Below, in pieces: positions 1 to 5,663 of a stretch of 6,694 bases of DNA. The translations under genes and the position numbers were made by a program. The notes beneath the pieces are model-generated. The model was given only the letters and a program-made list of their open reading frames with translations, made no database searches and was not told the DNA's origin. Numbering within the stretch: the stretch's first letter is position 1; the number at the start of each line of letters is the position of its first letter. The DNA comes from DATDRS01 sp035291605 (GTDB lineage: Bacteria; Chloroflexota; Anaerolineae; Anaerolineales; UBA6663): assembly GCA_035291605.1 (NCBI GenBank), contig DATDRS010000043.1, forward strand, positions 1-6,694, read 5' to 3'.

Positions 1-433
1 TCGTCGGGTGCAGGATCGTGCGCTTGTTCTTGACGACTTTGCCCATCGCATAATAGCCGTCGCTGCTGATGAGGAAAAAGTAAAATTGGCTCTTGTCGCC
101 CTCGCGCGCGTAGCGGCACATCACGCCGAACTCGTTGTTGACCGGCCCGGCGGCGTATGCGGCGTCCACCTCCAGCGTCAGGTCGCTCAGGTCAAGCCCC
201 GCCTGCGCCCACACGTCCACGCCCGGCTGCTCGACGGCGATCACGTAATGCCCGTCCTCGTAATTCGTCGTCGCTTCAGAGCCGGTGTGGGCGTCCCATC
301 CGCTTGTGTTCTGGGAGAAATCGTCTTTGAACAGGAGGCTGGGATCGCCGTACGCGGGCGTCCTGGGCGTGGAACAGCCCGCGAGGGCGCAGGCCAGGGT
401 GAGCAAAACCGCGCGGCGGAGAGAGGGCATCAT
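1..433 (-). CDS. Lipoprotein with lectin/ConA-like domain (partial)
   Basis: The reading frame is open for 144 codons from the tandem ATG ATG at 433 to the window edge, so the C-terminus is missing. The N-terminus is a lipoprotein signal: MMPSLRRAVLLTLACALAGC, with arginines at 6-7, a hydrophobic core at 8-18 and a lipobox LAGC whose Cys20 would be lipidated. A short linker leads into a beta-rich stretch starting LLFKDDFS (33-40) and GW (45-46), then VWAQAGLDLSDLTLEVDA, FGVMCRY and FYFFLISSDGYYAMGK. This pattern is typical of jelly-roll, laminin-G/concanavalin-like domains in Chloroflexi surface lipoproteins; carbohydrate binding is an inference, not visible. The first ATG abuts the TAA of the TPR gene with no gap and has no clear Shine-Dalgarno, so it probably depends on translation of the upstream gene. 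Tandem ATG makes the exact start uncertain by one codon. Confidence 0.8.
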   Translation of the reverse strand, partial: MMPSLRRAVLLTLACALAGCSTPRTPAYGDPSLLFKDDFSQNTSGWDAHTGSEATTNYEDGHYVIAVEQPGVDVWAQAGLDLSDLTLEVDAAYAAGPVNNEFGVMCRYAREGDKSQFYFFLISSDGYYAMGKVVKNKRTILHPT

Positions 434-1846
434 TTAATGAGATACAAGCGCCAGCGCCTTGAACGCCAGCCCGCCGTATTTCCCCTGCGGGTCGAGCGCG
501 AGCGTGTGCTTGAAAGCCGCTTCGGCCTCCGTGTACTTGCCCTGCCGGTAGTACAGGAGGCCGAGATGATAGTAGGCGTTTGGCAGGTTGGGGCCGAGGC
601 TCAGCGCGTGCTCGAGGGTTTTCTCGCTGTTGACGAAGTCGCCCGTGAGGAGGAGGGCGTACCCGAGTGTGTCGGCGGCGAGCGCGCCGCTGGGGTCAAG
701 CCCGGCGGCCATGCGCGCTGCCGGCAGCCCCAGATCAGGGACGTGATACTCGTTGTCCGTGTAGAAGCGCGCGAGCAGCAGCCAGAAGTCGGGGTTCTTT
801 GCGTCCAGCTCAACCGCTCTGGTGAACCAGACCTCGGCGTTGGAGAGGTCGGCCAGGCTGGCGTAGGCCCCGCCGATCTCGGCGGCGATGGCCGGGTTTT
901 GCGGGTCGAGCGCCTGCGCCTTTTGCAGGAAGTTCAACGCCGTCCCGGATTCGCCGGCGCGCCGCCAGTGCAGCCCGAGGAAGAAGTTCGCCAGCGGCGA
1001 GTCGGGGGTGAGGGCCGCGGCTTTCTCGGCGGCGGCGCGGCCATCTTTGGCTTGCATGTCCTGCGCCAGGCCGAGGTAGGCATAGGCATCCGCATAATTG
1101 GGATTCAAAGCCACCGCGCGCGTCAGGGCGGCCTCGGCCAGGCGCCACTCTTCCAGTTGAATCAGCGCGAAGCCTACGCGGCCCGACATATAAGCCTCGT
1201 CCCCGGAAGCCTCGCCGGCCTCGACGGCGTCAATCAACCGCCAGGCATTGAGCGCGAGCGGCGGCGAGGTCGCGACGACGAGTCTGAGCCTGGCGAGGGC
1301 CTCCGCCGGGTCAATGACTGCTTTGAGCAGCGCCAGCCGGTAAGACACGTTCGGATCAGTGGGGCGGACCCGCGCGAGCGCGGTCAGAGCGTTGACAGCG
1401 TCTTCGTACTGCTCGGCGGCTTCGTAACTGTTGGCAAGGCGGGCCAGCACCCCGTCGTCCTCTGGCCGTGCCTCAAGCGCAAATACCCAGTGCTTCAGCG
1501 CGGAGGCCCGGTCTCCCAGGCCGAGGTAAGCGTCGCCGACGGCGATGCGTTTGGCGGGCGTCCACCCGTCGAGCGCCGCCGAGATCAGCAGGTGGCGGAC
1601 GGCGGCGTCGAAGCGCTGCGCCGATATCTCCGCCAGGCCCGCGCGGTAGGCGATCAGGCCGACGTAGGGCAGGCGCCGGGCGGCGTCCGCCAACGCGTCG
1701 GCGGCGGCATCATAGTTCTTCTGGAGCGTGGCCGTCTGCGCCGTGTGGAAATCTTCGGCGATGGCGAGCGGGAAGGGCTGGGGGCGGAGCAGGAGGAGGG
1801 CGATCACCGCCAGCGCGCTGCGCAGCAGGGCGGGGCGGTCAGGCAT
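434..1846 (-). CDS. Exported TPR-repeat protein
   Basis: A 470-residue protein. Residues 1-30 look like a Sec signal: arginines at 4 and 9, hydrophobic core at 10-20, and a possible signal peptidase I site Ala28-Ile-Ala30 before Glu31; an uncleaved anchor is the alternative. The rest is almost entirely helical tetratricopeptide repeats, roughly ten or more 32-34-residue units. The clearest are about 218-251 (ending RAVALNPN), 285-317 (KAQALDPQ), 318-351 (RAVELDAK) and 421-454 (AYYHLGLLYYRQGKYTEAEAAF, then HTLALDPQ in the next turn). TPR arrays serve as protein-protein scaffolds; no enzymatic domain is visible. The ATG overlaps the end of the receiver gene by 8 bases (ATGCCTGA) and the TAA abuts the lipoprotein ATG, so the three genes are surely co-transcribed. 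There is no evident Shine-Dalgarno, consistent with translational coupling. Partner and substrate are unknown. Confidence 0.88.
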   Translation of the reverse strand: MPDRPALLRSALAVIALLLLRPQPFPLAIAEDFHTAQTATLQKNYDAAADALADAARRLPYVGLIAYRAGLAEISAQRFDAAVRHLLISAALDGWTPAKRIAVGDAYLGLGDRASALKHWVFALEARPEDDGVLARLANSYEAAEQYEDAVNALTALARVRPTDPNVSYRLALLKAVIDPAEALARLRLVVATSPPLALNAWRLIDAVEAGEASGDEAYMSGRVGFALIQLEEWRLAEAALTRAVALNPNYADAYAYLGLAQDMQAKDGRAAAEKAAALTPDSPLANFFLGLHWRRAGESGTALNFLQKAQALDPQNPAIAAEIGGAYASLADLSNAEVWFTRAVELDAKNPDFWLLLARFYTDNEYHVPDLGLPAARMAAGLDPSGALAADTLGYALLLTGDFVNSEKTLEHALSLGPNLPNAYYHLGLLYYRQGKYTEAEAAFKHTLALDPQGKYGGLAFKALALVSH

Positions 1847-2219
1847 CGAGGTTGAGCATTTGGCGCACCCGCTGGCGCAGGTCTTCGGACTTGACGGGCT
1901 TGTTCATGTAGACGGCAATATCCTGAAGATTCCCGATCAGCCGGTGAACGGGGCTGTCGTGCCCGGTCAAAACGATGATGTGTGAGCGCTTGAGGCGTTC
2001 GTCGTTCTTGAACTTGTCGAGCACGTCCCAGCCGCGCATGTCGGGCAGGCTGAGGTCCAGCATGATCAGGTCGGGCATCTCCTGCTGCAAGAACTCGATG
2101 GCCTGCGCCCCGGTGGAGGCGTTGACGATGTCCAGCGGCATTTTGCCCAGGATGTGGCGCACGAGTTGAAAACTGAGATCGTCGTCCTCTACGACCAGCA
2201 CGCGGTATGTTGAAGCCAC
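1839..2219 (-). CDS. Single-domain response regulator (CheY-like receiver)
   Basis: A 126-residue protein consisting only of a receiver (REC) domain. Expected residues are present: acidic pocket Glu11-Asp12-Asp13 after the first strand (YRVLVV), phosphoacceptor Asp55 in LIMLDLSLPD, Thr85 in IIVLTG, and Lys107 in MNKPV preceded by Tyr104. There is no DNA-binding or enzymatic output domain, so it would act by protein contact or in a phosphorelay. The start is GTG at 2217-2219, chosen because a strong Shine-Dalgarno GAGGAGG (2225-2231) sits 5 bases upstream; a perfect -10 lies further up at 2246-2251. It is first in an operon with a TPR protein and a lipoprotein. No histidine kinase is in the window. 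The output partner cannot be read from sequence; the cytoplasmic receiver and the exported TPR protein would be in different compartments. Confidence 0.93.
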   Translation of the reverse strand: MASTYRVLVVEDDDLSFQLVRHILGKMPLDIVNASTGAQAIEFLQQEMPDLIMLDLSLPDMRGWDVLDKFKNDERLKRSHIIVLTGHDSPVHRLIGNLQDIAVYMNKPVKSEDLRQRVRQMLNLDA

Positions 2220-2224
2220 GGCAG

Positions 2225-2231
2225 CCTCCTC
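2225..2231 (-). promoter_or_regulatory. Shine-Dalgarno of the response regulator
   Basis: GAGGAGG on the minus strand, 5 bases before the GTG at 2219. It decides in favour of that GTG as the start codon. Confidence 0.8.
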
Positions 2232-2245
2232 GGTGAAGTGGCCGC

Positions 2246-2251
2246 ATTATA
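2246..2251 (-). promoter_or_regulatory. -10 box for the receiver-TPR-lipoprotein operon
   Basis: Perfect TATAAT on the minus strand, 26 bases before the GTG start, giving a predicted leader of about 20 bases that holds only the Shine-Dalgarno. No good -35 hexamer is seen at 16-18 bases upstream, so the assignment rests on the -10 match and position. Confidence 0.55.
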
Positions 2252-2305
2252 CAATGGCAAAGTACGGATGGAGAAATGCGATTTCAAGGTTCCGGCGGCC
2301 TGCGC

Positions 2306-2311
2306 TATAAT
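2306..2311 (+). promoter_or_regulatory. -10 box for the adenosine deaminase gene
   Basis: Perfect TATAAT on the plus strand, about 94 bases before the GTG of the deaminase. A weak -35 candidate TTTCAA lies at 2282-2287 with an 18-base spacer. Transcription starting near 2318 would place the palindromic repeat at 2317-2360 at the very 5' end of the mRNA. This -10 and the oppositely oriented one at 2246-2251 make the region a divergent promoter. Confidence 0.5.
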
Positions 2312-2316
2312 CCGCC

Positions 2317-2360
2317 GTCAAGAAACCCGGTTTCCCGGAGGGAGAAACCGGGTTTCTGAC
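2317..2360. repeat. Palindromic repeat, 14-bp perfect stem upstream of add
   Basis: AGAAACCCGGTTTC (2321-2334) is the exact reverse complement of GAAACCGGGTTTCT (2344-2357), with a 9-base loop CCGGAGGGA. GTC (2317-2319) and GAC (2358-2360) extend the stem across a one-base bulge (A2320). Each arm is itself nearly palindromic. From memory, AGAAACCSGGTTTCT-type units recur as short interspersed repeats in Chloroflexi and cyanobacteria; copy number here cannot be seen. No T-tract follows on either strand, so it is not an intrinsic terminator. Confidence 0.85.
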
Positions 2361-2404
2361 AAATTGCATGACCAGGTGATGATGAATATAAAGAGGTAGC
2401 CGCC

Positions 2405-3451
2405 GTGTCACTCGCCGCCTTCATCCGCGCCATGCCGAAAGTGGAGTTGCACGTCCACCTCGAAGGCGCCATCCGGCCTGAGACATTGCTGAAACTGGCC
2501 CGGCGCAATCGCCGGCCCCTCCCAGCGGACGACGTCGAGGGGCTGCGACAGTGGTATACCTTCGTGGACTTCCCGCATTTTGTCGAGATTTACATCGCCA
2601 TTTCCAGGTGCATCCAGACGCCGGACGATATTGAGCTGATCGCCCGCGAGTTTCTCATAGGGCAGGCCGGGCAGAACATCCGCCACAGCGAGGTGACCTA
2701 CACCGCCTACACGATCAACCTCCACGCTGGCATCCCCTTCGCGGATCAGCTCGCGGCGATCAACCGTGCGCGCGCGTGGGCCGAGAAAGAGTTGCACACG
2801 ACGATGGCGCTGGTCATTGACATCCCGCGCGAGATTTCGCCCGAGGCCGGGATGAGGGTGGCCGACTGGGCGATCAGCGGGATGGGGAACGGGGTGGACG
2901 CCTTCGGGTTGGGCGGGGCGGAGGTGGGCAATCCGCCGGAGAAATTCACGGCGGCGTTTGACAAGGTCCGCGCGGCGGGCCTGCCGAGCGTCCCGCACGC
3001 GGGCGAGACCGAGGGGCCGCAGAGCATCTGGGGCGCACTGCGCGCCCTCGGCGCCATCCGCCTCGGCCACGGCGTGCGCTGTCTCGAAGACCCGGCGCTC
3101 GTCGCTGAGCTGCGCGCCCGCCAGATCCCGCTCGAGGTCTGCCCGACGAGCAACGTCTGCCTCAAAGTCGCGCCGAGCCTGGCGGCTCACCCACTGCCGC
3201 GCCTGTTGGCGGAAGGGCTGTACGTGACGCTCAACTCCGACGACCCGCCGATGTTCAACACGACGCTGACAGACGAATACCTGGCCGCTGCGAAGACGTT
3301 CGGCTTTGGCCCGGATGTGCTGGAACAGTTGTCTCTCAACGCCGTGCGCGCCTCGCTGCTGCCCGCTGACCAGCGGCAAGCGATGGAACAGCAATTCAGG
3401 GAGGAGTTTGCCCGATTGAGGGCAGAGCATCTCCAGCCCAAACCGGACTGA
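2405..3451 (+). CDS. add: Adenosine deaminase
   Basis: A 348-residue zinc hydrolase of the adenosine/adenine deaminase family, which converts adenosine (or deoxyadenosine) to inosine plus ammonia in cytoplasmic purine salvage. All signature residues are visible: His16 and His18 in LHVHLEGA (zinc), the DAFGLGGAE loop (165-173), His198 and catalytic Glu201 in PHAGE, His222 in LGHGVR, CPTSN (246-250), and the zinc and active-site aspartates Asp279-Asp280 in SDDPP. Length matches bacterial family members. The GTG start at 2405 is supported by AGAGG (2392-2396) 8 bases upstream and places the first zinc motif at the usual distance from the N-terminus. It stands alone, divergent from the receiver operon. 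Adenine deaminases of the same fold share these motifs, so substrate preference for adenosine over adenine is likely but not proven. Other nucleoside deaminases of the family are less likely. Confidence 0.92.
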   Translation: MSLAAFIRAMPKVELHVHLEGAIRPETLLKLARRNRRPLPADDVEGLRQWYTFVDFPHFVEIYIAISRCIQTPDDIELIAREFLIGQAGQNIRHSEVTYTAYTINLHAGIPFADQLAAINRARAWAEKELHTTMALVIDIPREISPEAGMRVADWAISGMGNGVDAFGLGGAEVGNPPEKFTAAFDKVRAAGLPSVPHAGETEGPQSIWGALRALGAIRLGHGVRCLEDPALVAELRARQIPLEVCPTSNVCLKVAPSLAAHPLPRLLAEGLYVTLNSDDPPMFNTTLTDEYLAAAKTFGFGPDVLEQLSLNAVRASLLPADQRQAMEQQFREEFARLRAEHLQPKPD

Positions 3452-3483
3452 TTGTGTCCGTAAGCCGCAATAGTTTGTGTAGA

Positions 3484-3493
3484 TTTGCGCAAA
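3484..3493. promoter_or_regulatory. Perfect 10-bp palindrome in the etfBA promoter spacer
   Basis: TTTGCGCAAA, a perfect palindrome, ends 7 bases before the TATAAT at 3501-3506, between the expected -35 and -10 positions. A dimeric regulator binding here would block RNA polymerase. It is short enough to be chance, and no protein is identified. Confidence 0.3.
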
Positions 3494-3497
3494 GAGA

Positions 3498-3506
3498 TGC
3501 TATAAT
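3498..3506 (+). promoter_or_regulatory. Extended -10 promoter of etfBA
   Basis: TGCTATAAT is a perfect extended -10 (TGN plus TATAAT), which can compensate for the lack of a clear -35 hexamer. It points toward etfB, with a predicted start near 3513. It is the only good promoter between the deaminase and etfB. Confidence 0.6.
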
Positions 3507-3528
3507 GCGAAACGCTTGCGCCTTATTC

Positions 3529-3567
3529 ACGTGCGATGCACTTCCGCAGCGCGAGTGCGTCGCACGT
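3529..3567. repeat. 14-bp hairpin in the etfB leader
   Basis: ACGTGCGATGCACT (3529-3542) pairs with AGTGCGTCGCACGT (3554-3567); in plus-strand RNA 13 pairs are Watson-Crick and one is a U-G wobble (U3537, G3559). The loop is the 11 bases 3543-3553. The sequence after it is AAAATC, not a T-tract, so termination by this hairpin alone is unlikely on either strand. It may be an interspersed repeat or a leader structure. Confidence 0.75.
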
Positions 3568-3598
3568 AAAATCAGTACATCACGAAAAAGCACAAGCA

Positions 3599-3659
3599 CC
3601 CTGAGCGGAGGCCCGCGCGCCTGAGCGAAGCCGAAGGATTGCGGGCCGCAGTCGAAGGG
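3599..3659. repeat. Nested interspersed palindromic repeat
   Basis: An outer half CCCTGAGCG (3599-3607) and an outer end GTCGAAGGG (3651-3659) together resemble the common short repeat CCCTGAGCGAAGTCGAAGGG, here split apart. Between them sit inverted arms GGCCCGC (3610-3616) and GCGGGCC (3641-3647), and inside those a second, intact unit CCTGAGCGAAGCCGAAGG (3620-3637). I know this motif from memory as frequent in Chloroflexi and cyanobacteria. Confidence 0.7.
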
Positions 3660-3690
3660 CGCGATTCGGGCGGAAAATCTTTATGGACCG

Positions 3691-3695
3691 GGAGG
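3691..3695 (+). promoter_or_regulatory. Shine-Dalgarno of etfB
   Basis: GGAGG, 9 bases before the GTG at 3705. It selects that GTG over the upstream in-frame TTG at 3639, which lies inside the nested repeat. Confidence 0.75.
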
Positions 3696-3704
3696 AAATA
3701 CGCT

Positions 3705-4496
3705 GTGCACCTAGTCGTTTGCGTTAAACAAACGCCTGACTCGGCGGCTAAGATGGGCGTCGAGAACGGCAGGGTCACCTGGGGCGACGCGGGCCTCATC
3801 GTCAACCCCTGGGACGAGTATGCGGTTGAAGAGGCGATCCGCCTGAAGGAGAAGCACGGCGGCAAAGTGACCGCCATCAGCCTGGGGTCGGAGAGCGCCA
3901 AAGAGGCCCTCAAGACCTGTATCGCCATGGGCTGCGATGAGGCCATTCTGCTCTCGGACGCTGCGTTTGCCGGTTCGGACGCGCTGGCGACCTCGTATGC
4001 GCTGACCAGGGCGATTGAGAAAATGGGCGACGTGGATATCGCCCTCTTTGGCAAGCAGGCGATTGACGGCGATACCGGCCTCGTGCCCGTCGCCGTCGCC
4101 CGCCGCCTCGGCTGGACCCCGCTCACCTATACGATCAAGATCGCCGAACTCGACCTGGCCGCGCGGACGATCAGGGCCGAGCGCCTGCTGGAGCAGGGCA
4201 AGCAAGTCGTCACCAGCCGGCTCCCGGCCGTCGTGGGTACGGTGAAGGACATCAACGAACCGCGTTATCCCTCGTTCATGGGGATCCGCAAAGCCGCGAA
4301 GGCCGCGATTCCCATCTGGTCGGCGGCAGACGTCGGGTGCGAGACGAACAAGATCGGCGAGGCCGGTTCCGCCACGCGGTGGCCGGCAGTCTACCCGCTC
4401 CCGGCGCGCGAGGGCGCGGCCGAGATGATCGAAGGGACGCCGGAAGAGATTGCCGCGAAACTGGCGGATAAACTGATCGCAGACAAAGTGATCTGA
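3705..4496 (+). CDS. etfB: Electron transfer flavoprotein, beta subunit
   Basis: A 263-residue protein, the normal EtfB/FixA length. It starts MHLVVCVKQTPDS, the usual first strand of the family, and continues with the NPWDEYAVEEA motif (34-44), GKQAIDGDTG (116-125) in the nucleotide-binding loop, and the family signature around KDINEPRYPSFMGIRKAAK (181-199). With EtfA it forms a soluble cytoplasmic heterodimer that collects electrons from flavin dehydrogenases such as acyl-CoA dehydrogenases and delivers them to a membrane quinone oxidoreductase or other acceptor. Beta normally binds AMP, or a second FAD in bifurcating forms. The GTG at 3705 is chosen because of GGAGG 9 bases upstream and because residues upstream come from a repeat and match nothing in the family. 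It is first in an operon with etfA. The associated dehydrogenase is not in the window. Confidence 0.95.
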   Translation: MHLVVCVKQTPDSAAKMGVENGRVTWGDAGLIVNPWDEYAVEEAIRLKEKHGGKVTAISLGSESAKEALKTCIAMGCDEAILLSDAAFAGSDALATSYALTRAIEKMGDVDIALFGKQAIDGDTGLVPVAVARRLGWTPLTYTIKIAELDLAARTIRAERLLEQGKQVVTSRLPAVVGTVKDINEPRYPSFMGIRKAAKAAIPIWSAADVGCETNKIGEAGSATRWPAVYPLPAREGAAEMIEGTPEEIAAKLADKLIADKVI

Positions 4497-4539
4497 CGTA
4501 TTCCGTATTGCGTAAACGGAATACGGAATACGCAATACG
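4497..4539. repeat. Inverted heptad array between etfB and etfA
   Basis: Immediately after the etfB stop come two 7-base units, GTATTCC (4498-4504) and GTATTGC (4505-4511), a GTAAAC loop (4512-4517), then three units in inverse orientation: GGAATAC (4518-4524), GGAATAC (4525-4531) and GCAATAC (4532-4538). 4498-4511 pairs with 4518-4531 over 14 positions with one G-G mismatch; C4497-G4532 extends the stem. Alternative registers exist with the third unit. No T-tract follows. Confidence 0.85.
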
Positions 4540-4557
4540 CCTCACGAGATAGCACAT

Positions 4558-5547
4558 ATGCCTCATAAAATCTGGGTCTTCATCGAACAATTCAAAGGCG
4601 TCGTCGCGCAGTCGTCGCTGGAGGCGCTGGGCGAGGCGCGCCGGTTAAGCGGGGAGATGGGCGGGGACGGGGTCACCGCGCTGCTCTTCGGCCAGGACGT
4701 CAAAAACTTGTCCAACGAAGTCATCGCGCACGGCGCAGACGAGGTGCTGCTGGGCGACGACCCCACCCTCGCCGAGTTCCGTTCCGAGCCGTACACTGCG
4801 CTGCTCGCCAGGCTTGCACAGGAGCACAAGCCGGAGATCGTCCTCGCGGGTGCGACGACGCGCGGGCGCGACCTGCTGGGCATGGCCGCGGTGGATTTGA
4901 GCTGCGGCGTGATTGCCGATGCGATTGCGCTGGCGTACGCCGACGGCAAGGTGCAGGCGACGCGGCCCGTGTACGCGGGCAAGCTGCTCTCGACGGTGAC
5001 GTGCGACGAGCGCCGCCCCCAACTCATCAGCCTGCGCCCGCGCGCCTTCCCGAAGCCCGAGCCGGACTCAGCCCGCACAGGCGCAGTCACCTCCGTCGCT
5101 CCGGCCTTCGCCGAGGACGCCATCCCGCTCAAGGTCGTGGATTACGTGGTCGAGCAGGGGCAGGTCAGCCTGGCGGACGCGAAGATCATCGTCAGCGGCG
5201 GGCGCGGCGTCGGCGGGCCGGACGGGTTTGCCCCGGTGCGCGAGCTTGCGCAGGCGCTCGGCGGCGCGCTCGGCGCCAGCCGGGCGGCGGTGGACGCGGG
5301 CTGGATTCCCTACTCGCATCAGGTCGGCCAGACGGGCAAGACCGTCTCGCCCGATCTCTACATCGCCTGCGGCATCTCCGGCGCGATCCAGCACCAGGCC
5401 GGGATGCGCTCGTCCAAGACCATCGTCGCGATCAACAAGGACGGCGAAGCGCCCATCTTCAAGCTTGCGCGCTACGGCGTCGTCGGCGACCTGTTCAAGA
5501 TCGTCCCCGCGCTCACGGCAGAGTTCAAGAAGCGGCTGGGCAAATAG
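4558..5547 (+). CDS. etfA: Electron transfer flavoprotein, alpha subunit
   Basis: A 329-residue protein of normal EtfA/FixB length and the FAD-carrying partner of EtfB. The N-terminal domain (about 1-185) begins KIWVFIEQFKG and carries the family ATTRGRDLLG (99-108). The C-terminal FAD domain contains SGGRG (213-217), SRAAVDAGW (241-249), QVGQTGKTV (255-263) and the alpha-ETF signature beginning LYIACGISGAIQHQAGM (267-283) and ending AINKD (291-295). The ATG at 4558 fits family alignment; the Shine-Dalgarno is poor (GAGA at about 4545-4548), so translation may rely partly on coupling to etfB 61 bases upstream, across the hairpin-forming heptad array. A strong terminator follows 38 bases after the stop, ending the etfBA operon. 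All FAD motifs are intact. Confidence 0.95.
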   Translation: MPHKIWVFIEQFKGVVAQSSLEALGEARRLSGEMGGDGVTALLFGQDVKNLSNEVIAHGADEVLLGDDPTLAEFRSEPYTALLARLAQEHKPEIVLAGATTRGRDLLGMAAVDLSCGVIADAIALAYADGKVQATRPVYAGKLLSTVTCDERRPQLISLRPRAFPKPEPDSARTGAVTSVAPAFAEDAIPLKVVDYVVEQGQVSLADAKIIVSGGRGVGGPDGFAPVRELAQALGGALGASRAAVDAGWIPYSHQVGQTGKTVSPDLYIACGISGAIQHQAGMRSSKTIVAINKDGEAPIFKLARYGVVGDLFKIVPALTAEFKKRLGK

Positions 5548-5584
5548 TCAACGGATTGAACTGTTTGAATGGATGATTTAAGCA

Positions 5585-5619
5585 AAAGCCGGGCACATTG
5601 GTGTGCCCGGCTTTGTTTT
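5585..5619 (+). terminator. Intrinsic terminator after etfA, likely bidirectional
   Basis: AAAGCCGGGCACA (5585-5597) and TGTGCCCGGCTTT (5602-5614) form a perfect 13-bp stem with a TTGG loop, followed by GTTTT (5615-5619). Read on the minus strand, the stem is followed by TGCTTAAAT, and its last bases make CTTTT, so it can also end the convergent Doc toxin transcript, whose stop codon is about 50 bases away. Confidence 0.9.
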
Positions 5620-5663
5620 GAGGAGCAACCGCTGTATGTAGGATTAGGTTGCGCCTTTTGGCC

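Larger units (their letters stand above)
3452..3704. other. Intergenic region / long leader of the etfBA operon
   Basis: A 253-base stretch without a supported gene. It holds, in order, a 10-bp palindrome (3484-3493), an extended -10 promoter (3498-3506), a 14-bp hairpin (3529-3567), a nested palindromic repeat (3599-3659) and the etfB Shine-Dalgarno (3691-3695). If transcription starts near 3513, the etfB mRNA has a leader of about 190 bases, mostly made of the two repeats. No terminator with a T-tract is seen after the deaminase gene. Confidence 0.7.

Noticed and set aside
8..1855. A 615-codon plus-strand open frame
   Set aside because: It lies antisense to the TPR and lipoprotein genes, which have clear repeats, signal sequences and coupled junctions. 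Its product is rich in arginine and glycine with no recognisable domain, as expected for a shadow frame in GC-rich DNA.
2408..3430. A 340-codon minus-strand open frame
   Set aside because: It is fully antisense to adenosine deaminase, whose motifs are complete; the antisense product has no recognisable family features.
3529..3567. Hairpin as an intrinsic terminator of the deaminase gene
   Set aside because: The stem is strong but followed by AAAATC rather than a T-tract, and it lies downstream of the etfBA promoter.
3639..3704. N-terminal extension of EtfB from an upstream in-frame TTG
   Set aside because: The extension starts inside a non-coding repeat, has no Shine-Dalgarno and precedes the normal family start; GTG at 3705 has GGAGG 9 bases upstream.
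3683..3727. A 14-codon ATG-initiated frame overlapping the etfB start
   Set aside because: It could be a regulatory upstream peptide, but it has no Shine-Dalgarno of its own, and the only GGAGG falls inside it and serves etfB.
4497..4539. Heptad units as a CRISPR array or insertion-sequence end
   Set aside because: The units are 7 bases, contiguous and without spacers, and there is no transposase or target duplication nearby.
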